Both the position numbers and the translations under genes were made by a program. Of a stretch of 64,000 nt of DNA, positions 52,754 to 63,600 are shown piece after piece. The notes under the pieces were generated by a model. It was not told the origin of the DNA and made no database searches. It saw nothing but the letters and a program-made list of their open reading frames with translations. Every line of letters begins with the position of its first letter. Within the stretch, counting starts at the first letter, position 1. Origin of the DNA: Roseovarius aestuarii (lineage in GTDB: Bacteria > Pseudomonadota > Alphaproteobacteria > Rhodobacterales > Rhodobacteraceae); NCBI GenBank assembly GCA_027214255.1, contig JAPWHL010000015.1, positions 62,001 through 126,000 on the forward strand, read 5' to 3'.

Positions 52754-53731
52754 TCAGTCCGCCATCCAGCTTTGATCGAACCATCCTGATACCGTGCCCG
52801 GCCACGCGAGTGCATGACCATCGGCACCTTTCAGAACGCCGCTCTCAAAAAGGAACTTCGCCATGTCTTCCATACGCTGTCCGTCGATCCGGCCGACCTG
52901 AGTAGTGCCATCCGTCAAATAGTTGCCTTCGTTGATGACCTGCATGGAACCACGCACAAGGTCCTGATTGGGGAAGTCTCCAACCTTGATCAGAATATCC
53001 GCTGCGGCTTGGGGGTTTTCAGCCGCCCATTCATATCCCTTGGCCGTCGCCGCCATGAATGCTTTTACCATATCCGTGTCACTCAGAAGCATTTTGGTCT
53101 GGGCACCGATATAGCCGCCCTGTGGTTCGGGCACGCCGTAATCCGCATAATCAAAGTGGGACTGTTCGCGCCCAAGAAGCTCACTGTTCACACCTTCCCA
53201 AGTGGCAACTTCGAGCGTGAAGTCGACAGCACCGTTTGCGAGCGCTTCATACGCGCCTGTGCCAAGTGTCACGGTATCGTAATCTGCTGTGCCGCCGTCG
53301 TTTTCGATCATTGTCGAAATCAGCGCATCTTCCCATGCGCTGCCGAACCCGGCATAGGTCTTGCCCTCCAGATCGGCGGGGCGGGAGATTGCGGTGTTGT
53401 CCGTGTTGTAAACCAGACGCCCGGCCTCGCGCTGCATCGTGACCCATAATGCGGTAATTTCCGCGCCGCTTGCCTTGGCGCTCATGAACCCGAGCGCGGT
53501 CATGTAGGCGAAATCCACTGCGCCAGCAGCGAGAAGGGCGGTCGAGGCCGTGTCGGAATAGGGCAGGATATCCACCTCTAACCCGGCATCGGCAAAATAG
53601 CCGTTTTCGCGCGCGACGATGAGCCCGACGTGGTTTGTGTTTAATGTCCAGTCAAGCGCGATACTGACCTCCACGGCGTGGGCGGTTTGCGATGCAAGGC
53701 AGGCGGTGAGAGTGAGGGCCGCAAACTTCAT
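52754..53731 (-). CDS. ABC transporter substrate-binding protein, ThiY/NMT1 type
   Basis: The 325-residue receptor has a signal peptide ending AVE after TAHA (about residue 20) and NMT1-like features: VSIALDWTLNTNHVGLIVARENGYFADAGLEVDI, FAYMTALGFMSAKASGAEITAL and TYAGFGSAWEDALI. It belongs to the ThiY group that binds thiamine pyrimidine precursors. It is last of the TPP-riboswitch operon and overlaps the ATPase gene by four bases. Confidence 0.85.
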   Translation of the reverse strand: MKFAALTLTACLASQTAHAVEVSIALDWTLNTNHVGLIVARENGYFADAGLEVDILPYSDTASTALLAAGAVDFAYMTALGFMSAKASGAEITALWVTMQREAGRLVYNTDNTAISRPADLEGKTYAGFGSAWEDALISTMIENDGGTADYDTVTLGTGAYEALANGAVDFTLEVATWEGVNSELLGREQSHFDYADYGVPEPQGGYIGAQTKMLLSDTDMVKAFMAATAKGYEWAAENPQAAADILIKVGDFPNQDLVRGSMQVINEGNYLTDGTTQVGRIDGQRMEDMAKFLFESGVLKGADGHALAWPGTVSGWFDQSWMAD

Positions 53732-54468
53732 GATGTATCCTTTATGAGCATAGATTTGAGCGTCGAACGGATGTCAGCCAACGTGGCCTCGCAGCGTTCG
53801 GCGTAAGGGATCGTGATCGGAATATTGGCGATGATACGGCCAGGGTGTCCCGCCATGACAATCACACGGTCTGCCATCTGCGTCGCTTCGTAGAGATCAT
53901 GAGTGACCATCAAAACCGCTCGGGGCTGTTCCCTAAGTCGGGCCATCAGCCAGTCTTGCATCCGCAGACGTGTCACTGCGTCCAAGGCCGAGAACGGTTC
54001 ATCCAGCAATAAAACGCGTGCATCCTGAACGATGGTGCGCAAAAAGGCGGCCCGTTGGCGCATCCCGCCAGACAATTGATCCGGAAAGCTGCCCTCGTGG
54101 CCCGCGAGACCGAAATGCGCAAACAGGCCGCGCAACTTTTCGCGGGCGGCGGTTCTACCAAGGCCCCTGACCTCGAGGCCAAGGCTGACATTTTCGGTGA
54201 TTGTAAGCCACGGGAATAGCGTGTCCTGCTGGGGCTGATACGCGATGTCGCGATGGGGCAGGGGTTCGATTGCGCCGTTGATACAGGCGCGCCCTTGCAC
54301 ATCGAGGTCGGGTGCTAAAACTCCGGAAAGCCATTTGATCACCGAGCTTTTGCCGCATCCTGATGGCCCGATCAGGCAGGTCAGACGCCCCTCGGCTAGG
54401 TCGAGTGACAGATTGTCAACAAGCACCGTGTTTCCGGCTTGGATGGTCAGCTGCTGTACTTCAAGCAT
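53728..54468 (-). CDS. ABC transporter ATP-binding protein, ThiZ/SsuB type
   Basis: The 246-residue ATPase has Walker A GPSGCGKSS, signature LSGGMRQRAAFLR, Walker B VLLLDEPFSALDAVT and H-loop VTHDLYEA. The grouping matches nitrate/sulfonate/thiamine-precursor importers. It overlaps the permease gene upstream by eight bases and the receptor gene downstream by four. Confidence 0.9.
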   Translation of the reverse strand: MLEVQQLTIQAGNTVLVDNLSLDLAEGRLTCLIGPSGCGKSSVIKWLSGVLAPDLDVQGRACINGAIEPLPHRDIAYQPQQDTLFPWLTITENVSLGLEVRGLGRTAAREKLRGLFAHFGLAGHEGSFPDQLSGGMRQRAAFLRTIVQDARVLLLDEPFSALDAVTRLRMQDWLMARLREQPRAVLMVTHDLYEATQMADRVIVMAGHPGRIIANIPITIPYAERCEATLADIRSTLKSMLIKDTS

Positions 54469-55222
54469 CGTTCACCCGTCGGTAACGGCGGCCTGTCGCC
54501 TGTTCGATGCCCCGAATTGCGCTGAGACACATAAGGGTCAGGATTGCAGACACGAGAACTGCTGACAGAACGAGATCGGCGCGGAAATTGTTCTTGGCCG
54601 ACAGGATGTAGATACCAAGCCCGTGCCGCGCCCCGGCGTATTCTGCAAAGATGGTTGCGACGATGGCATAAGTGGCCGAGATTTTGAGGCCCGCAAAGAA
54701 ATGTGCCCGCGCCGAAGGGAGTGTGGCGCGCCGAAAGACTGCCCATCTTGTTGCACCCATCGAGACCAACTGGTCGCGGTATGGCCGGGGAAGGCTGGCG
54801 TATCCTGCCATGAGGCTGACAACCATCGGAAAGAAGGTCACGAGGATGACCAACAGAACCTTTGGCAACAGCCCGAAACCGAACCACAACACCATAAGCG
54901 GGGCGAGGGCAACGATGGGCACTGTCTGACTGGCGACGAGAAGGGGCATCATGCCGCGACGTAGCCACCCAGAGAAATGAAGGACGACGGAGACAATAAA
55001 TGCGAACATTACGGACAAACTAAAGCCGAGTGCCGCGACGCTTAACGTTGCACGGGCGTGCCGCCCGATCGCGGCGCGTTCAACCCAAAGCCCGTTCAAC
55101 ACGTCACTGGGCGCGGGCAACACCAGCGGTGAGGTGCCCGACACAGCCACATAGCCTTCCCACGTTCCAAAGAACGCGGCCATCAGCACACAGGCTGGAA
55201 ATATAGTCCGAAAATACATCAT
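54461..55222 (-). CDS. ABC transporter permease, ThiX/SsuC type
   Basis: The 253-residue inner-membrane protein has about six hydrophobic segments, FFPMVVSLMAGYASLPRPYRD and the EAA-type loop QLVSMGATRWAVFRRATLPSARAHFFAGLKISA. It forms the membrane channel of the riboswitch-controlled importer. Confidence 0.9.
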   Translation of the reverse strand: MMYFRTIFPACVLMAAFFGTWEGYVAVSGTSPLVLPAPSDVLNGLWVERAAIGRHARATLSVAALGFSLSVMFAFIVSVVLHFSGWLRRGMMPLLVASQTVPIVALAPLMVLWFGFGLLPKVLLVILVTFFPMVVSLMAGYASLPRPYRDQLVSMGATRWAVFRRATLPSARAHFFAGLKISATYAIVATIFAEYAGARHGLGIYILSAKNNFRADLVLSAVLVSAILTLMCLSAIRGIEQATGRRYRRVNDA

Positions 55223-55264
55223 ATCGCGCGAGACGCGGGCAGAGATGCCCGCGACGTGGCGACC

Positions 55265-55876
55265 TCAGCCGAGGCTAGGGCTGTTGGCCGAGGCGGTAAG
55301 ATCGATTGTCACATGACCTTCCGCCGGACCAAAGCGAAGAAACCCTTGTCGCAAGGTTTCAAAAACCGCGCCTGCATCGCCACGCAAACGTGTGCAGAAA
55401 TTCTTGGACTTGTGAAATGTACCGCTGTCTTTCAGAAAGTCGATGCACCCATAAATCTCGTTCATATGCTGGCCCGCGCCCATAACGTAGAGAGAAAACT
55501 GCACATCAATCACGACACCCAGCTCGGGCGCGTTTTTCACGGCTTGCGCGGCAAGCTGCTGACGCTCGGTCAACGTCTGATCCTGCGCCCGTTCCAATGT
55601 CTCGCACCGGCAAGATGGGTCGTCCGGCTCGCCGGGGCATCCGCGCGACAAGGTCACATGCATGGTGACGTGCTCGGGGCGCTTGGCCGAGGCGGCGAAA
55701 AGATCGCGGATCGCGTCAAACAAGGGTTCAGGCGCACCAACCATGAGTGTCGACATATCGTCGGTCTCGATCCTCAGGTCGCCTTTATAGGGTGTCAGGG
55801 CGTCAAGCCCGGTGGTGATAACGTCGACAAAATCCGACGTCATCGGATACAATGACACTTGTGCGCCTATGAACAT
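55265..55876 (-). CDS. YkoF-family thiamine/HMP-binding protein
   Basis: The 203-residue protein shows two related halves: IGAQVSLYPMTSDFVDVITTGLDAL near the start and VVIDVQFSLYVMGAGQHMNEIYGCIDFLKDSGTFHKSKNFCTRLRGDAGAVFETL in the second half. This tandem arrangement is typical of YkoF, a cytoplasmic binder of thiamine or its hydroxymethylpyrimidine moiety. It is the first gene after the TPP riboswitch and leads the ThiX-ThiZ-ThiY order. Confidence 0.8.
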   Translation of the reverse strand: MFIGAQVSLYPMTSDFVDVITTGLDALTPYKGDLRIETDDMSTLMVGAPEPLFDAIRDLFAASAKRPEHVTMHVTLSRGCPGEPDDPSCRCETLERAQDQTLTERQQLAAQAVKNAPELGVVIDVQFSLYVMGAGQHMNEIYGCIDFLKDSGTFHKSKNFCTRLRGDAGAVFETLRQGFLRFGPAEGHVTIDLTASANSPSLG

Positions 55877-55883
55877 GATAGCA

Positions 55884-55976
55884 CCTCACTCCGCTGGCAT
55901 TAACCAGATCAGCTAAAAAGGGTTCACGCTCTGCGCGCATCTCAGCTTCTATCGAAGCACCCCCGGTTATGTGAGG
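55884..55976 (-). promoter_or_regulatory. TPP (thiamine pyrophosphate) riboswitch
   Basis: On the minus strand the element shows ACCGGGGGTGC, the thi-box GCTGAGATG, ACCCTTTTTAGCTGATCTGG and TTAATGCCAGCGGAGTGAGG, with CCTCAC/GTGAGG closing the P1 stem. It ends about 8 bp before the YkoF start, so translational masking is probable. Confidence 0.95.
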
Positions 55977-56164
55977 CCAACCTTGTCCAATCTGTTGGGC
56001 ATGTCAACCAAGCTTCGCACACTTACCCAAGGCCAATACCGTTCTTTACATAATTTACTTCGCGGGACTGATCAGCCCCAAGACGGTCAGCGCCGATTGT
56101 AATCCTCCTGATACACCAATCGCGATCGGTTCGTTGCATTCTGGTAAACCGCGCGCGTTTTGCC

Positions 56165-57049
56165 TTATTCCATGTTTTGGGCGGGTTGCGGCATGACACC
56201 CTGTTGTTTTTCTTCTGATTTCTGGGCGACAATACGGAAGGCTTTGGATTTGGGCAGGTTGCGCCAAAATGAAAGCTTTGCGTAGCGCTCGAACAGGTCG
56301 GGTGGCAAAATGGTTTCGCGGGGGCGTGGCGCGACCGTTTTGTGGACCTTGTGCAAACCTGACAGACCCAGTTGGGCATCAAATTCCGGGGCGTCAAAAT
56401 CGACTGCGTCGAAATCGTGTTCAAACGGGTCTTCCTCGAGAAACTCGTAAATCAGCTTGAAGACGTCACGGGGGCGTTGGGCAAGCAAATCATATTCGAC
56501 AACGACCAACCGGTCGGCAAACTCGGAATAGCAGGCTTCGCGTAGGGCATGCCACGGATAGCCCACCAACCGATTGGCCCCAGCCAAGGCCTCGACGCGG
56601 GTATAGACCGTCGAGCGTTCGGCCGCACTGTTGAACAGAGTCGTGTGTTCAAAAGCGTTATGGCGAAACTGACGTTCGATAGAGTCCATGATCCAAGGCA
56701 CATCCCGCACGAGGCAGATGACCTTTGACTCGGGGTACAACTGCATCAATGCAGGCAGTTGCGCGGTCCATGCCCGATTGGTGTCGAAAATTACGGGCTG
56801 TTCGTAATCCGCATAATAACTGTCGAACAGACCAGAAAGAAAGCGTTTGCGCTGTGACTCGTTGACCATCGAGGACATTTCAGACCCGGCCGACACCTGC
56901 GCGATCAGGCTGTCAAAAAGCGCCGCGACGGGGCTGGACATGCCAGCATGAAATCGCGGATTTTGTCGCAGAATTCCAGCAGTCAAAGTGGAGCCCGACC
57001 GCGGCAAACCGGAAATGAAATTGTATTTTCGTTGACGTTCTTGGGCCAC
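56165..57049 (-). CDS. Sulfotransferase family protein
   Basis: The 294-residue protein has the PAPS 5'-phosphosulfate loop FISGLPRSGSTLTAGIL near its N-terminus and the 3'-phosphate region KVICLVRDVPWIMDSIERQ. It transfers sulfate from PAPS to a hydroxyl or amine; the acceptor is unknown. It is divergent from the large RTX-type gene, with about 580 bp between. It is last on the minus strand before that gene. Confidence 0.85.
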   Translation of the reverse strand: MAQERQRKYNFISGLPRSGSTLTAGILRQNPRFHAGMSSPVAALFDSLIAQVSAGSEMSSMVNESQRKRFLSGLFDSYYADYEQPVIFDTNRAWTAQLPALMQLYPESKVICLVRDVPWIMDSIERQFRHNAFEHTTLFNSAAERSTVYTRVEALAGANRLVGYPWHALREACYSEFADRLVVVEYDLLAQRPRDVFKLIYEFLEEDPFEHDFDAVDFDAPEFDAQLGLSGLHKVHKTVAPRPRETILPPDLFERYAKLSFWRNLPKSKAFRIVAQKSEEKQQGVMPQPAQNME

Positions 57050-57632
57050 AAATACCCCCTTTAGCGCTGAAATATCTCTATGTTAACCACTGTTAGACAT
57101 GGTTTTGGGCCTTCACTGCAATGAAATTCTGAGTGTGCCATCGTCCGCCCTCAGAAAACGGCGTGCCCTGAACAAGGTGGCAAAACCCTGCTGGTACGAC
57201 AGCGGACGGTGCGCGATGTGGGGCGCTTTTGGGGCACCGGCAAGGCGCAAGTTCAGGTGGCTCGTCCCTTCTATTTCTCCACCAGCCTGCCAGTCAGGGC
57301 CGCGACAGCACAGGTTCATTTTTCAGCGTAGTAAGGCAGAAAACGACGCTAATACCGAACAGGGCCTGAGCTCTGGCAATACCCCGCCATATGGCTTGAC
57401 TCGAAGCCTTTTAATACCTTTCATGGTTCATAGAGGGGAATAATGTGGGCTTGGAGGGGTGTAGTCCCAAAGCGCCTTCAGGCATTTGTATAATATTTTC
57501 AATGGCATGTATTGTGCCGCAAGTCACATTCAGTATGGCCGCTTTATAGATGTGGTCAGTACGTCCTTGGATTCTACCCAACCGCGATGGCTTGCGAGTT
57601 GGCATATTTTTGATCACGCGTCGGAGAAAAAA
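57050..57632 (+). other. Long upstream region of the RTX-type gene
   Basis: This 583-bp stretch has no convincing gene. It is AT-richer toward its right end and contains TATAAT at 57489-57494, which could be the -10 element for the large protein gene (its -35 is poor). The start codon at 57633 has GGAGA in front. Confidence 0.4.
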
Positions 57633-60600
57633 ATGGCAATAATCACCGTAAACACAAGCACCGATGAAGCTGATGGAAGCATTTTCGACGGTGATATCTC
57701 ATTGCGCGATGCGCTGGCTGTGGCGGTTGACGGGGATGTCATCACCTTCGACAATTTGTTCTTCAGCAGCAACAGTTCCCCCCTGAATAATGCCACAATC
57801 ATGCTGACACTTGGGCAGTTGGCGATCACGTCTGGCGTAACCATCGACGGGGATTTGAATGGCGATGGCATTGCGGATGTCACGATCGACGGTAATGGCC
57901 TTAGCAGGATTTTCGAGGTAACCGGCGGTGCAAATGTAACGATCAACGGGATGACCCTGCAAAACGGCGCTACAACCGGCAGCGGTGGCGCGATCGCCGT
58001 GGGCTTTGCTGGCAACACATTGAATGTGTCGAATTCCAATTTTGTCGACAACGAAGCGGACGATGGGGGTGCCATTGCGACGGTTGGCACGCTTGCTGTG
58101 GCCAACACGTTCTTCTTGGGCAACGGCGCGACATTCGATGGAGGCGCCGTCTCCGCCTATGGTGATTCAACATTTATCAATGCGACGTTTACGGAAAACT
58201 ACGCGAATGCCGGCGGGGCAGTCTTTGTCGGTAACAGTGCTTCTGTTGACTTGATTAACTCCACTCTCACTGGGAATTTGGCGAACATTGCGGGTGGGGG
58301 CGTAGGTGGTGCCGGAGATCTGAACGTTTCAAACTCGATTGTTTATGGGAACAAGGCGCTTGGGTCGGACAATGACATCGCAACCCCCTTGGATTCGAAC
58401 GGGGCTAATATTTTCGGTACTGGTGTTACCGGCGTTGGAGGCGATCAAAGCCTATCGATACTCGACCTTCCCAATGTATTCGACGCGTTTGGGCCCGTCA
58501 TGGTGGATGGGACCACCTTTGACGCTGGGATGTTGAGTCAGGTCACAGGTATCAATCCGATCATCGGGATTGCAGAGGGCGGATTGGCGCAAGATGCAGG
58601 CGACAATTCGGATGTATTGTCCGAGTCTGATCTGGGTTTCGACGTTGATGGCGATGGCACGGTCGAGATTGACCCGATGGAACGTGATTCCTCGGGGTAC
58701 AACCGCGTCGCCGGCAGCTCGGTCGATATAGGCGCGTCGGAATCCTTTAACAGAACTTGGATTGTCGACACCACCGATGACGTCGTCGACGGGGATTTGA
58801 CAACCGGCAACCTCAGCCTGCGCGAGGCGGTCGAAAACGCGCGCGACGGCGATACGATCACTTTTGATGAAACGATTTTTACCGCCGATGATGACGAACG
58901 CGTGAATACGACCATTGCGCTGACACAAGGGACTTCGCTCTCCATTCACGATTCCAATGAAATTTCCATTATCGGTGACGTGAATGGCGACGGGATCGCA
59001 GACGTGACGTTGGATGGTGCGGGAAACGTAAACAGACGTATGATATATACAGCCGTTGGGACCACGCTGAACGTCGAAGGCTTGACCTTTGCCAACGGAT
59101 ATACGTCCTATGTAAGTGGCGCAGCGATTGGGGCCCGCGGTGATCTGAATGTCCTGAACTCGACGTTTACCAACAACACATCCGGAGTCTTTGGCGGCGC
59201 CATCAGAGTTTACAACGGGACGGCGACGATTGCGAACTCTACTTTTGATAGAAATCAAGCCGAAAAGGGCGGTGCCATTCGCTCCACCGCGGATACGACG
59301 ATCTTTAACTCAACCTTCTATGGGAACCATGCAACCTCTGATAGTTTTGACGAAGGAGGCGGTGCCATCGAAAGTGGCGGCAGCGGTTCTTCGCTTGAGA
59401 TCATCAATTCGACCATTACGGGCAACTCTGCCGTGGAAGGGGGCGGCGGCTTGCGAGTCTCTGACGGTGCGATCAACATCGAGAATTCAATCATTGTTGG
59501 GAACACGGGCTTGTACATGTACGGCGGGGGGGAGCAAAGCGATTTTCATTCCACGGTTGGCGTTACGACCAACAGCGGCAATGTTTTCGGGGTAACGAAC
59601 CTTTACGGAGGGGGGGATCTGACGAACCGTTACGTGGGTGATGTGTTTGATACGTTGGTGACCAATTCAGTTGGCGGTTTAACCGTGTTGAGCGGTGCAT
59701 TGGGCAACAATGGCGGTGCCACCGACACCGTACTGATTCTACAAGGCGGCGATGCGGCGGATCAGGGCTCTTCTCCGGACATTCCGACCGAAGCGGAGCT
59801 GGGTCTGGATGTGGACGGAGACGGCACGATCGCAGCGACAGCCGTAGATGTCGATCAGCGTGGCGGCGTTCGAGGCAGTGGCGAACAGGTTGATGCCGGA
59901 GCGGTCGAATTGGACAATGATCTTGTCCTTGTGACAACGACCGAAGACACCATCGATGGCGATCTGTCTGCCGATGACATCAGTTGGCGCGAAGCGATTA
60001 GTCTGGTGAACGAAGGTGGCACCATTGCGTTCGATCCATCGGTTTTCATCGTTAACAACGATCCTCTGAACAATGTCCAGATCGACATGACAGAAGGCAC
60101 TGAACATATTATAAAGTCCCTCACGATCAACGGCGACATCAACGGCGATGGTATCGCCGACGTCACGATTGATGGTACCGGGAATGGCAATGCCAGAGCG
60201 TTGGCGGTCAGCGCCATGGCACCAGTATCGCTGATCGGACTGACCTTTACCAACCACTATTCAAACGACAGCGGTGCGGTGATACGGGTTGCCAGCTCTC
60301 TTTTAGTCCGGGATAGCAATTTTATCGACAATGCCTCCACCATATACGGAGGGGCAATCCGGAACTACGCTGCCGGGATGGTCATTGAGAATTCCTATTT
60401 TGGTGGGAACAGTTCCGATAGGGGCGGTGCGATCCGCACAACCAATACGACGACGATTATAGGCAGCACCTTCCACGGCAATTTCACCACTAGCGAAAGT
60501 GGCGGTGCGATCGACAGTTACACAGCGGGCAGTGCGCTTCTGACCATCGTAAACAGTACGATTACCGGCAACTCAGCCACTAATGCTGGCGGCGGGATCA

Positions 60601-63600
60601 ATTCATCATCCTTGCAGCCGAACATACAAAATTCGATTATTGCAGGCAATATCGCAGCCACGGGTAACGATGTCGCCGGAGGCATGGTTTCGAATGGCGC
60701 GAACATCTTTGGCGCGGGAACAATTGGCAGTGTCGCCGGGGACCTTGTGCTGGGCAGTGGCACCGAGCTGTCGGATATATTCGATCAGACCGAAGAGATA
60801 TCCTTGAACGGGTCGGCGAGCTTCATCGCAGGCATTGCCGCAGACAATGACGGTTCTGGGCCAACGGTTTCCTTGAAAGCAACCAATGGGTCGAACCCAG
60901 CAGTGGACGCTGCGGGTCTGGTGTCCGAAGCAATACTGGGTCTGGACCTGAACGGTGACGGCGATACTTTGGATCACGTTGATACCGATGGTCGGGGGCA
61001 TGATCGGACTGTCGATCACGCAGGGGTCGGTAATGACGGCATGACCTTTGCCGATATCGGCGCATATGAGGTGCAGGATCAAATGACCGACGGGGCGGAT
61101 TCCCTGGTCGGTGGCAGCGGCGACGATACGATCAATGGCCGAGCCGGGGGCGATTATATCGAAGGCGGCGGTGGCGCGGATGTCATCGGTGCGGGGAACG
61201 GTGATGACCGTGTTTACGCAGGCAGCGGCAATGACGTCGTTTATCTGGGGGCTGGAGACGACTATGTCCGCGTGGGCGGCGGCGTCGAGACCTTCGATGG
61301 TGGTCCAGGCAATGACTATATTTCCTACTACGATTCAACAGGTGGCGTGACGCTTGATATGGAGGCGAATACCGCCTCTGGCTCGTGGGCGTCCAATGAC
61401 ACGGTGACGAGCTTTGAAAGCATGTCAGGCTCAAAGAATGGTGATGACCATGTCAGCGGCACATCCGGTGCCAACCTGATCCGCACCTATGGCGGGGATG
61501 ACGACGTCTATGACCGGGGCGGCGACGATACGGTCGAACTCGGCTCGGGGAATGACTATGTGCGCGTCGGTGGTGGTGCCGACAGCCTGGATGGCGGCAG
61601 CGGCAGCGATGACTATATTTCATACTATGACTCGATCGATGGTGTGAATCTTGATCTGGACAGCAACGCCGTCGCGGGCGGCGATGCCTTTGACGATACG
61701 ATCAGCGGATTTGAAAGCGCGGGCGGCTCAAATACGGGCGACGACACGATCTTTGGCACATCCGCTGAAAACCGGATCAAGACCTATGGCGGCAATGACA
61801 TGGTGCATGACCGCGGCGGGGATGATTTGGTCGAGTTGGGCGATGGCGACGACGTTGTGGTCGCCGGCGGCGGGGCCGACACCTACAAGGGCGGGGACGG
61901 AAACGATTTGATCAACTACTCGGCCAGTTCAGGTGGCGTTGACCTTGATCTGGAAAACGATGGTGCGACCGGATCTTGGGCGAATAATGACGTGATCGAA
62001 GGTTTCGAAAGCGCGATAGGATCCGACACAGGCGATGACACAATCCGCGGCACATCGGGGGCCAACACCATCTATGGCCTTGGCGGTGATGACCGGGTCT
62101 ATGCGCTCGCCGGGAATGACTTTGTTGATCTGGGCTCTGGCGACGATTACCTGCGCGCCGGTGAAGGTCAGAACGTCTATTTTGGCGGCGAAGGCACCGA
62201 TTACATCAGCTATTACGACAGCACGGGCGGGGTGAATTTGACCCTTGGGGACGGGGATAACTCACCCTCTGGGTTGCGTGGCGACTCCTTCGCGACCAAT
62301 GATCAGGTCTATGGGTTCGAAGGTGTGTCCGGGTCGAAAGAGGACGCCGACACCATCAGTGGCAGTGAGGGTGACAACATCATCCGCACCTATGGCGGCG
62401 AAGATGGCGTTAACGACGGAGGCGGCGATGACAGTGTGTCCCTCGGTGATGGCGACGATACCATGTACGCAGGGGCCGGTCAGGATACTTATCACGGTGG
62501 TGACGGCGTTGACGTGATCAGCTATTATCAAAACGCGGTTGGCGTCGATCTGGACCTTGCGGCCAATACCGTGTCGGGCGGGGATGCCGATGATGACACG
62601 ATCACGGGGTTCGAGAGTGTATTTGGCTCAAGCACAGGTGATAACACGATCCGCGGCACGGATGGCAATAACACAGTCTTGACCTATGACGGCGATGATC
62701 GGGTGTATGATCTGGGCGGTGATGATCTTGTCGGCTTGGGAGATGGCGACGATTACGTGCGCGCAGGCGGCGGAGCGGACACCTATGAAGGTGGGGCCGG
62801 TGACGACTATATCAGCTATTATGACAGCTCGGGCGGCGTCGATCTGGACTTTGCGGCCAACACCGCGACCGGCAGTTGGGCCAACAACGATGTGGTCCTG
62901 AATTTCGAGGGCGGATCGGGTTCTGGCACCGGTAATGACACGATCAGGGGCACGGAAGGTGTGAACGTCATCCGCACCTACGGCGGCGATGACGATGTCT
63001 ATGACCGGGGCGGTGATGACGTGATCGAACTTGGGTCGGGTGACGATTATCTGCGCGCAGGTCTGGGCGGGGCCGACGTCTATGACGGCGGCAGCGGATC
63101 TGACGACTACCTAAGCTATTATGACAGCGCAGGCGGGGTCGAATTGGATCTCGGGGTGAATACCGCGTCCGGTTCGTCCGCCGAGGGCGACACGATCAGT
63201 GGTTTTGAAAGTGCTGGCGGTTCCAAAACTGGCAACGACACGATCACCGGCTCTTCCGGCGACAACCGTATCAAGACCTACGGCGGCGATGACCGGGTCT
63301 ACGATCTGGGCGGAGATGACCTGATCGAGCTGGGGTCGGGCGATGACTATGTCCGCGCAGGCGGCGGGGCCGATACCTATGACGGCGGGAGCGGCACCGA
63401 CTATATCAGCTACTATGACAGCTCGGGTGGCATCGATGTGGACTTTGCGGCCAATACCGCGACCGGCAGTTGGGCCAACAACGACGTGGTGCTGAATTTC
63501 GAGGGTGCGTCGGGTTCGAACACCGGCGACGATACATTGCAAGGCACTGACGGCACCAACATCCTGCGTGGTTACGGCGGAGATGACCGGCTGCACGGGC

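Noticed and set aside
57099..57443. Plus-strand frame of 114 codons before the giant gene
   Set aside because: Unordered composition, no ribosome binding site, no family resemblance.
61200..63535. Regularly spaced repeats as a CRISPR array
   Set aside because: The period is about 295 bp, the repeats are coding and in frame, and no short identical repeats with unique spacers or cas genes are present.
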